DNA from: UBA2144 sp043819035
GTDB taxonomy: Bacteria > Patescibacteriota > Gracilibacteria > Peribacterales > Peribacteraceae
Assembly: GCA_043819035.1 (NCBI GenBank)
Contig: JBDRFD010000100.1
Coordinates: forward strand, 1-18,902
Length of the DNA stretch: 18,902 bases
Direction: 5' to 3'
Shown: piece after piece, positions 7,005-12,712 of the stretch
How positions within the stretch are numbered: the first letter of the stretch is position 1
Layout: every line of letters begins with the position of its first letter
Translations under genes and position numbers: made by a program
The notes under the pieces: model-generated
Told to the model about the DNA's origin: nothing
The model's database searches: none
The model's input: the letters and a program-made list of their open reading frames with translations, nothing else

Positions 7005-7071
7005 TTTTTTCGAGCATAATATTAGTAAACTACTTGCGCAACTAGTTGTATATTTTTATGGTGAACCAAGG

Positions 7072-7100
7072 TGTCATGGTGAGTTCGGCGAACCATGACA
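7072..7100. repeat. Short palindromic element (TGTCATGGT / ACCATGACA)
   Basis: A 9-bp perfect stem (7072-7080 with 7092-7100) around an 11-nt loop, just past the stop of the minus-strand sugar transferase gene (stop at 7110-7112). On the minus strand a second GGTTCACC segment and an A/T-rich stretch follow. It may terminate the gene, but a clean U-run is missing. Confidence 0.55.
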
Positions 7101-7109
7101 TTGCTACAT

Positions 7110-8501
7110 TCATCCCCCTTCCTTACTCAATACCACCCACCCCGTCCTCCACAAAATCCACAAATCCATTCGCAGCGACCACTCCTCCACATACTTCAAA
7201 TCCAAACGCACTTCTTCTTCGAATTTAAGGTTCGATCTCCCGGAGATTTGCGCCAGCCCCGTCATCCCAGGCTTCACTGCAAACACCCTTCGCTGAAAAG
7301 ACGTATATTTGCTTACCTCTTCGGGTAGATGCGGACGCGGGCCGACCAAGGACATCTCTCCCAAGAAGACATTCAGTAGTTGCGGAAGCTCATCCAGGTC
7401 AAAGCGGCGAAGTATCCGCCCCACCTTCGTCACACGAGGATCATCTTTCATCTTAAAGAGCGGACCATCCTGCCTCAAATTTTCACTGACAAGATCTCTC
7501 TTCTTTCTCTCTGCATCTTTGATCATCGAACGGAACTTCAGCACATGCACATCGCTCCTTCCATGTTCTCCTATGCGCCTGGATGTATAAAAAACCGGTC
7601 TTCCTGACTCAATGAGGACTGCGACTGCAATCACGATGAGCACAGGAGAGAGGAGAATGATCAGAAGCGTACTCCCGATGAGATCGAAAATGCGTTTGAA
7701 GACCCTTCCCCAACCATCCAGTGGTGTTGGTTGGAACTGAAGCATGGGTACGAGCCCCAGATGACTCACAAGAAGCTGATGCGGGACGTCTGCGAAGACC
7801 GGCGGGAGAAACGCGTAGCCAATGTGGTGGCTTCGGCAGAAATCAATAAGCTCAACCGTTTCTTTGCTTGTCGGATCAGGATCGGTTTGCAGCACCAGAT
7901 CAGGATGACATTTGTGTTCGAGCATTTTGAGCGAATGTAAATCTGACATGTGACCCAAATACTCGTAGTGCATGTCGCGTGCCAGCGTATCACGTGCATT
8001 GCGTGCAATAGGGTGCTTACCTACGGAAGCTACCAAACGTACGCCTACTCCCGACCGCAGAAACGCACGTTGCAAAACCACCACGGCAGTTCTCCCCATC
8101 GCTACAAAGATAATGATGAAGAACGTTGAATGCACCAGAAGCACCCGCGAGTAGAAGAGCTGTTTCACAATCAGGAAGTACCACGCCATGATGACAACTA
8201 CCCACAGAAACGCCGCCACAATGATGCGTCCCATCTCATTCCAACTGCTTGCCGTGGTGTAGAGCGCGTACAGACGAAGCATTGCAGCCGTGAGGAGAAA
8301 AACGAAGATTCCCGGCAACACAAATGTGGTCAGGTATGCATCGAGAGACGGGAGAGTTGGCGATGGGTCCAGCAATTGCACGCGCGGGATCAAATCAATG
8401 TTCGCTTCTCGCAGCCTATAGCTCAAAAGAAGCGCAGCCAGAACGCCGAATGCGTCCATGGGGAGACGCAATACGCCGAAGAAGATCTCGGATCGTTTCA
8501 C
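7110..8501 (-). CDS. Polyprenyl-phosphate sugar-1-phosphate transferase (WbaP/WcaJ type)
   Basis: This membrane enzyme moves a sugar-1-phosphate from a nucleotide sugar to undecaprenyl phosphate, starting the synthesis of a surface polysaccharide or glycan. I prefer GTG 8501 (VKRSEIFFGVLRLP..., 463 residues), because family N-termini usually begin with a KRSE-like block just before the first span. A TTG 34 codons upstream also fits the frame. Several N-terminal spans (about residues 8-140 from the GTG) precede a Rossmann-like middle segment. The C-terminal catalytic domain has KRIFDLIGSTLLIILLSPVL, FRSM, LRRFDLDELPQLLNVFLGEMSLVGPRP with the catalytic Asp-Glu pair, and PGMTGLAQISGRS. TTGATT-N17-GATAGT at 8508-8536 would start RNA at the GTG itself, so a leaderless message is possible. 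No glycosyltransferase genes are adjacent, so the sugar cannot be named. Confidence 0.92.
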   Translation of the reverse strand: MKRSEIFFGVLRLPMDAFGVLAALLLSYRLREANIDLIPRVQLLDPSPTLPSLDAYLTTFVLPGIFVFLLTAAMLRLYALYTTASSWNEMGRIIVAAFLWVVVIMAWYFLIVKQLFYSRVLLVHSTFFIIIFVAMGRTAVVVLQRAFLRSGVGVRLVASVGKHPIARNARDTLARDMHYEYLGHMSDLHSLKMLEHKCHPDLVLQTDPDPTSKETVELIDFCRSHHIGYAFLPPVFADVPHQLLVSHLGLVPMLQFQPTPLDGWGRVFKRIFDLIGSTLLIILLSPVLIVIAVAVLIESGRPVFYTSRRIGEHGRSDVHVLKFRSMIKDAERKKRDLVSENLRQDGPLFKMKDDPRVTKVGRILRRFDLDELPQLLNVFLGEMSLVGPRPHLPEEVSKYTSFQRRVFAVKPGMTGLAQISGRSNLKFEEEVRLDLKYVEEWSLRMDLWILWRTGWVVLSKEGG

Positions 8502-8575
8502 AGACTCACTATCTCTTATCACTGACGAACAATCAACTGCCAGATTCTGAATAAAAGTTTGGTTTTGATAATTGT

Positions 8576-8614
8576 GCAAATAAGAAACCACCCTCCGAAA
8601 CAAAGTCCGGAGGG
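8576..8614 (-). terminator. Intrinsic terminator of the 8645-9064 gene
   Basis: Minus-strand stem CCCTCCG/CGGAGGG (8608-8614 with 8591-8597) and a 10-nt loop, followed by GGTTTCTTATTT. A smaller GCCCT/AGGGC hairpin (8623-8639) lies between it and the stop codon. Confidence 0.65.
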
Positions 8615-8644
8615 CGGTAGTTGCCCTAAATAGAAGGGCGTGCC

Positions 8645-9064
8645 CTATGCCTGAACAGGAACCGCTGCGAGCGTCGCCAACATCATCATGTCGGTGACGA
8701 AACCCTGGGTGAACCCGAAGGTCCCATCCCCGTTGTCGAGGAAGAACCCAAGGGTGACCATGTCTTCAACAAGGCCACCACACTCGCCAATCTCCTTGAG
8801 AGTGAAATGCCCCCAATGCCCGCGCCGTTGCGCGAGCTTGAGAGCCTTCTCTCCCGCCGACTCCAGACCGCTGGCACCAAAGACGCCGACGAACGTGGGA
8901 GCAGGGGAGATATGCTCGGGATGAATGGGGTAATTGTCGGGAACAGGGTGTGTATTCGTCACAATACGAAGCACCTTTCCCTCAACATGTTTGCCCCACA
9001 ACCCGGGATATCTCCAATCCCGCTCTTCAAGGACTTCCAACTCTGAAAACTGACTCAGATCCAT
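8645..9064 (-). CDS. Unknown 139-residue protein with strong ribosome binding site
   Basis: No family is recognised. The start is set at ATG 9064 because AGGAGGT sits 6 nt upstream, the only textbook Shine-Dalgarno in the window; a GTG- or ATG-initiated longer form through 9115 would run across the leader hairpin. The product is soluble and has no signal peptide. Its first third is acidic (MDLSQFSELEVLEERDWRYPG) and the middle has VLRIVTNTHPVPDNYPIHPEHISP. The last 55 residues (FTLKEIGECGGLVEDMVTLGFF then DNGDGTFGFTQGFV) could be a winged-helix-like unit, a guess from the pattern of helix and beta-hairpin only. It has its own near-consensus promoter, a strong hairpin in the leader and its own terminator, so it is a well-expressed single-gene unit. 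Confidence 0.75.
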   Translation of the reverse strand: MDLSQFSELEVLEERDWRYPGLWGKHVEGKVLRIVTNTHPVPDNYPIHPEHISPAPTFVGVFGASGLESAGEKALKLAQRRGHWGHFTLKEIGECGGLVEDMVTLGFFLDNGDGTFGFTQGFVTDMMMLATLAAVPVQA

Positions 9065-9093
9065 TTCAGCACCTCCTAATGGTTTTGAACAAG

Positions 9094-9136
9094 CAGGTAG
9101 GACTTCTACGCTCACATGAGCGCAGAAGGCTACCTG
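9094..9136 (-). promoter_or_regulatory. Long leader hairpin upstream of the 139-residue protein gene
   Basis: Three stacked stems within the transcribed leader: CAGGTAG/CTACCTG, CTTCT/AGAAG and CGCTCA/TGAGCG, with small internal mismatches and a tight 2-nt loop by strict pairing. In total 18 pairs lie in 43 nt. It ends about 17 nt before the Shine-Dalgarno. It could stabilise the message or bind a regulator; there is no U-run, so it is not a terminator. Confidence 0.7.
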
Positions 9137-9163
9137 TAAAAATCATGTGAAAGAGCTTTGTAT

Positions 9164-9191
9164 ATTATAGGATATTTTATATATTTTACAA
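9164..9191 (-). promoter_or_regulatory. Strong sigma70-type promoter of the 139-residue protein gene
   Basis: Minus strand: TTGTAA (9186-9191), 16-nt A/T-rich spacer, perfect TATAAT (9164-9169). The expected start is near 9157, giving a leader of about 93 nt that includes the 9094-9136 hairpin. Confidence 0.75.
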
Positions 9192-9226
9192 TATCTATTT
9201 TATGGCTTGTTATAGCAATTTTTTTA

Positions 9227-9258
9227 AAAGGACCCCCGTCCGATAACGGAGATCCTTT
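9227..9258 (-). terminator. Terminator-like hairpin after the TSP3/RTX gene
   Basis: Minus-strand stem AAAGGA...TCCTTT with further pairing CCGT/ACGG inside, 13 nt after the stop codon at 9272-9274, followed by TTTTAAAAAAATT. The U-run is short, so efficiency is uncertain. Confidence 0.5.
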
Positions 9259-9271
9259 AGTATCCGGTTTC

Positions 9272-11593
9272 CTACACCTCGCAATCAATCTCCGTATCCC
9301 CGCCAGGAATCCCTACGCACACATCCCTTCCCTCACCTCCATTCAGGCTATCCGAGCCTGATCCTCCATTCACCACATCACGACCATCTCCACCGATCAG
9401 CACATCATCGCCTGATCCTCCCATCAGAATATCCCGATCGCCTTCACCCAGAAGAATATCGTTGCCCGTCCACCCGCTGATGATATCCCTCCCATCACCT
9501 CCGCAGATGATGTCATTTCCGGCTCCGCCATTGATGATATCGCCGCCACCGAGCCCGCTGATGATGTCATCGCCGGGAGTACCTCTGAGAATGTCCCGTC
9601 CTTCCGTGCCGACAATGGTCGCAGCGAAGCCGTTGCAGAAGACTGTGCCTATGGGGGGGAGGGTGCAATCGTTGCGGCATGAGTCGTTGTTGATGCTGTT
9701 GGCATCGTCACATTCTTCATTTGTATCGTTAGTGATGCCATCACCGCAAAATTCATCAACGCATTCACTGTCACATCCGTCACCACTGTCGTTATTCCCA
9801 TCATCACACTCTTCATCTCCTTCTTCGAAGCCATTGCCACAATCGGGCGCATCGCATGCATCGCCTTTTCCATCTCCATCCAAATCCTCTTGGCCAGGAT
9901 TATAGAGACCCAAGCAATTGTCGTGGCAATCTTCTGTGTCGTCGTCGTCATTGTCTTCGTCCGCTACACCACATCCACAGAGTTCCGGTTCGGTTTTATC
10001 AGGATCATCTAAGCAGATATCATTGCAATCCTCGGTACCATCACCATCTGAGTCAACATCTGATACTCCACAACCACAAACTCCTGGATTCACTTTGTCA
10101 GAATCATTTGGGCAGTCATCATTACAATCAGATGTTCCATCAGAATCGGAATCTGTATCTGGGAAGCCGCAACCACATTGACCTGGAGCAGTCTTAGCTG
10201 GGTCATCTAAGCAGAGGTCGTTGCAATCCAGGGTGCCATCGTCATCTGAATCTACGTCAGGCACACCACATCCACAGATTCCTGGCTCTGTTTTATCAGG
10301 ATCCGCTGAACAATTATCGTTGCAGTCCGCTGTGCCATCAGAATCGGTGTCGGTATCCGGATTCCCACAGCCGCACTGACCTGGAGCAGTCTTAGTTGGG
10401 TCATCTAAGCAGAGGTCGTTGCAATCCAGGGTGCCATCGTCATCTGAATCTACGTCAGGCACACCACATCCACAGATTCCTGGATTCACTTTGCCAGAAT
10501 CACCGGGGCAGTTGTCATTACAGTCCGCTGTGCCGTCAGAATCAGAGTCTGTATCCGGAGTCCCACAACCACATTGGCCTGGAGCAGTCTTAGTTGGGTC
10601 ATCGATGCAAAGATCTTCGCAATCAGCTGTGCCGTCAGAGTCGGTGTCGGTGTCTGCAACGCCACATCCACAGATTCCTGGATTCACTTTGCCAGAATCA
10701 ACGGGGCAGTTGTCATTACAATCCGCTGTGCCATCTAGATCAGTGTCTGTGTCTGCGACACCACATCCACAGACTCCTGGACCAGTCTTGTCCGGGTCAT
10801 TTATACAAAGATCATTGCAGTCAGCTGTGCCGTCAGAATCCGTATCTGTATCTGGATTACCGCAACCGCACTGGCCCGGTGCGGTTTTGCTGATGTCATC
10901 AGAACATAAATCGCACACATCACCCGCGCTGTCGCCATCTGCATTCTCCTGATTGGGGTTGGAGTCACCCGGACAGTTATCGCACGCATCTCCTACGCCA
11001 TCTCCATCTGCATCAATTTGATTAGTATTTGAGGTATTAATACAGTTATCACACACATCTCCGACGCCATCGCTGTCGGCATCTTCCTGATTGGGATTTG
11101 AAACAAGAGGACAATTATCATTACAGTCGGCTGTGCCGTCAGAATCAGTGTCGGTGTCTGCTACACCACATCCGCACTGCCCGATGGCAATCTTGTTCGG
11201 ATCAGCAGGACAACCATCTTGAGAATCAGGTGTTCCATCTCCATCTGAATCTACCTCACAAACACTGGGGCTATTTCCACTACACACCCACCCCTCTTCA
11301 ACCTCACAGATTGAATTACAGCCATCTCCATTCCGTGGAAGACACAAGCCATCACCAATGGTATGACAGAATAAAGCTGGTTCGTTTGTGCAGACAGTCC
11401 CATCAGTACAGTGGCTGCCGTTGTCGCATACATCTAAATCATTAATAATACCGTCACCACATCCTGCCTGTATAACCAGATCCTGGGCAGTCGCAGCTCT
11501 CCCAAACACCAAGAAAATAAAAGCTAGTGATAGAGATAAACCAATATATAACCTATAAGACCGTCCACAGGTGGAAGTTTTAAAAGTGCCCAT
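9272..11593 (-). CDS. Secreted calcium-binding protein with thrombospondin type 3 and RTX repeats
   Basis: The product has 773 residues. A signal peptide (1-36; hydrophobic YIGLSLSLAFIFLVFG, cleavage after AATA) directs it out of the cytoplasm. Cys-rich DUF4215-like modules follow (CGDGIIND..., GDGCNSICEVEEGWVC). Residues about 113-575 hold many thrombospondin type 3 modules of the form DTDSDGTADCNDNC alternating with DPxKTAPGQCGCG, each with Asp-rich calcium loops and paired Cys. Two more DUF4215-like modules occur near 580-650 (CDDGNNDSGDGC). The end (about 660-765) is a run of RTX nonapeptides such as GGAGNDIIC and GGDGRDVVN. It is probably an exported, calcium-stiffened stalk or adhesin; RTX ends are often type I secreted, but here a Sec signal is present. 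The start is preceded by a pyrimidine tract (CCCTTTCCTTTTTCTCTC) and no Shine-Dalgarno. Its partner is unknown. Confidence 0.88.
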   Translation of the reverse strand: MGTFKTSTCGRSYRLYIGLSLSLAFIFLVFGRAATAQDLVIQAGCGDGIINDLDVCDNGSHCTDGTVCTNEPALFCHTIGDGLCLPRNGDGCNSICEVEEGWVCSGNSPSVCEVDSDGDGTPDSQDGCPADPNKIAIGQCGCGVADTDTDSDGTADCNDNCPLVSNPNQEDADSDGVGDVCDNCINTSNTNQIDADGDGVGDACDNCPGDSNPNQENADGDSAGDVCDLCSDDISKTAPGQCGCGNPDTDTDSDGTADCNDLCINDPDKTGPGVCGCGVADTDTDLDGTADCNDNCPVDSGKVNPGICGCGVADTDTDSDGTADCEDLCIDDPTKTAPGQCGCGTPDTDSDSDGTADCNDNCPGDSGKVNPGICGCGVPDVDSDDDGTLDCNDLCLDDPTKTAPGQCGCGNPDTDTDSDGTADCNDNCSADPDKTEPGICGCGVPDVDSDDDGTLDCNDLCLDDPAKTAPGQCGCGFPDTDSDSDGTSDCNDDCPNDSDKVNPGVCGCGVSDVDSDGDGTEDCNDICLDDPDKTEPELCGCGVADEDNDDDDTEDCHDNCLGLYNPGQEDLDGDGKGDACDAPDCGNGFEEGDEECDDGNNDSGDGCDSECVDEFCGDGITNDTNEECDDANSINNDSCRNDCTLPPIGTVFCNGFAATIVGTEGRDILRGTPGDDIISGLGGGDIINGGAGNDIICGGDGRDIISGWTGNDILLGEGDRDILMGGSGDDVLIGGDGRDVVNGGSGSDSLNGGEGRDVCVGIPGGDTEIDCEV
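10181..10285. repeat. Near-identical internal repeat of the TSP3 gene, copy 1
   Basis: This 105-nt segment recurs at 10379-10483 with one difference seen (C/T in the CTTAGYTGGG part). The offset of 198 nt equals 66 codons, two protein modules. Other modules in the gene differ at many silent positions, so this pair looks recent. Confidence 0.8.
10379..10483. repeat. Near-identical internal repeat of the TSP3 gene, copy 2
   Basis: Partner of 10181-10285, in the same orientation and frame; it encodes the same DLCLDDPTKTAPGQCGCG-type module pair. Confidence 0.8.
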
Positions 11594-11968
11594 GAGAGAA
11601 AAAGGAAAGGGTTAAAGTAAGGAGAACACGATAAAACATTGGCTGGACTTTATAAAAACGAACACCTTGCTGCACAGCCAAACACATGTCGCGCAATCAT
11701 TTTGGAAAAGCAGATGAACGAAAGGTCTAACTGTAGGGACAAACGTGAATTGGAGATCAACTGTTGTAGTCAATGTGATGTCTGCTTTTCAATGAAAATA
11801 CTCAAGCTCTTTTAGAATCCGCTGAACATTTTGTCATTTTACAAAACACAGTTCCGTTGTTGGATATTTTGGAGGACAAGAAGTTGTCAAGGGGAAATGA
11901 AAAAAACGGAGCCACCACGAACCTACTCTGCGACATTGCGGTATCGCCAAATTCGTTTTTGTAACAAC
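11594..11968. other. Intergenic region without a supported gene
   Basis: No convincing reading frame. The part next to 11593 must hold the leader and promoter of the TSP3/RTX gene; TATAAA on the minus strand near 11650 is a weak -10 candidate without a matching -35. At 11908-11928 a short sequence resembles the tRNA-Thr 3' half with internal deletion. No heptad array was seen in this gap. Confidence 0.5.
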
Positions 11969-12002
11969 ATAAAACTGCTTCGCAGCATTCTCACCGCGAA
12001 GC
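11969..12002 (-). terminator. Intrinsic terminator of the tRNA-Thr gene
   Basis: Minus-strand stem GCTTCGC/GCGAAGC (11996-12002 with 11977-11983), 12-nt loop, followed by AGTTTTATG. It lies 4 nt beyond the encoded CCA end. Confidence 0.7.
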
Positions 12003-12006
12003 TGAA

Positions 12007-12083
12007 TGGAGCCACCTCGGGGATTCGAACCCCGGACCTACTCATTACAAGTGAGTTGCTCTGACCAACTGAGCTAAGGTGGC
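12007..12083 (-). tRNA. tRNA-Thr(TGT), CCA encoded
   Basis: A complete cloverleaf on the minus strand. The acceptor is GCCACCT paired with AGGTGGC, then discriminator T and CCA. The D-arm contains AGCTCAGTTGGTCAGAGC. The anticodon stem ACTCA/TGAGT encloses loop CTTGTAA, so the anticodon is TGT (threonine). The T-arm is CCGGGGTTCGAATCCCCG. Length is 77 nt including CCA. It is divergent from rnpB. Confidence 0.97.
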
Positions 12084-12090
12084 GAGTTTT

Positions 12091-12173
12091 AGGGGCTAGG
12101 GGTTAGGGGTTAGGGGCTAAAACCGTTTTAGTACAAGTGCTACTAATTGCCTAGTCCCCAGCCCCTAGTCCCT
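12091..12173. repeat. Heptad inverted-repeat array (AGGGGTT / AGTCCCC)
   Basis: Left units in register from 12091: AGGGGCT, AGGGGTT, AGGGGTT, AGGGGCT. Right units 12146-12173: ATTGCCT, AGTCCCC, AGCCCCT, AGTCCCT. Between them is a core hairpin TTAGTA-7 nt-TACTAA. It separates the divergent tRNA-Thr and rnpB genes, ending 26 nt before the rnpB -35 box and starting 7 nt from the tRNA 5' end. Confidence 0.87.
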
Positions 12174-12199
12174 GACAAGCAAATTCTAACAGCAGTGTA

Positions 12200-12228
12200 T
12201 TGCCCATTTCCACCATTTACGAGATAAT
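12200..12228 (+). promoter_or_regulatory. Promoter of rnpB
   Basis: TTGCCC (12200-12205), exactly 17 nt, GATAAT (12223-12228). The start predicted near 12235 coincides with the first base of helix P1. Confidence 0.75.
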
Positions 12229-12234
12229 AGTACC

Positions 12235-12675
12235 CCTGCTCTTTAAGTGATCGACCCGCACCCTTTGGTCTTTAAATCCCCAACGAGATTAAAGGGTGCG
12301 GGTAGGAAAGTCCGGGCATCAACCTTCGCGCTTGCGAAGGGTGATCTTAGGTCGTAGCTCCGCGCTACGGTCGACAGGTCACCGGAACGCCTAGTGGATA
12401 ACATCCATCTGCCTATCATATATTCGGTAAAGGTAGGTAAGGACCAGTGCCACAGAGACGAGCCCCTTTGGTGGGGCGTGAAACGCCTCGGAGTACCGAG
12501 GGCCCCGCTACCAATTAGCGATGCCGGTAAACTCTAGGTGATGTAAGGAGGATTTGGGTGGTCAGAATTCGTGATGGTTCCGTCACACTGACTGCTCCTC
12601 CGCTTGAGGCTTCGGGTAACCGTTGCCCTAGATAGATGATCGCTCTCGACAAGACCCGGCTTACAGAAGAGCAGG
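12235..12675 (+). ncRNA. rnpB: RNase P RNA (class A)
   Basis: Catalytic RNA of RNase P, which matures tRNA 5' ends. The boundaries are set by helix P1: CCTGCTCTT (12235-12243) pairs with AAGAGCAGG (12667-12675). Universal core segments are present in order: GGAAAGTCCGGGC (12305-12317), CAGTGCCACAGAGACGA (about 12445-12461), GCCGGTAAACTC (about 12523-12534), and AGATAGATGATCGCTC followed by CGACAAGACCCGGCTTACAG near 12630-12666. A 12-bp helix CCCGCACCCTTT/AAAGGGTGCGGG lies just inside P1. At about 441 nt it is longer than the E. coli RNA; extra length lies partly around 12560-12610. Confidence 0.96.
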
Positions 12676-12683
12676 ACCAAGAG

Positions 12684-12707
12684 ACCAGAATGTGATTCTG
12701 GTTTTTT
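12684..12707 (+). terminator. Intrinsic terminator of rnpB
   Basis: Perfect 8-bp stem ACCAGAAT/ATTCTGGT with a 3-nt loop, running into TTTTTT (12702-12707). The convergent histidine kinase gene stops at 12713. Confidence 0.9.
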
Positions 12708-12712
12708 GGTAT

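Noticed and set aside
8502..8603. TTG-initiated 34-residue extension of the sugar transferase
   Set aside because: The extension is polar and unlike family N-termini, crosses the likely promoter, and the GTG at 8501 begins the expected KRSE block.
9462..10952. Several long plus-strand frames rich in Ser, Pro and His
   Set aside because: They are antisense shadows created by the periodic TSP3/RTX repeats on the minus strand.
11831..12064. Plus-strand frame ending SGIRTPDLLITSELL
   Set aside because: The end is the antisense of the tRNA-Thr gene, a well-known false protein; the rest lacks coding character.
12091..12118. Telomere-like AGGGGTT repeats as a linear chromosome end
   Set aside because: Only four units inside a normal gene context and mirrored by a complementary arm.
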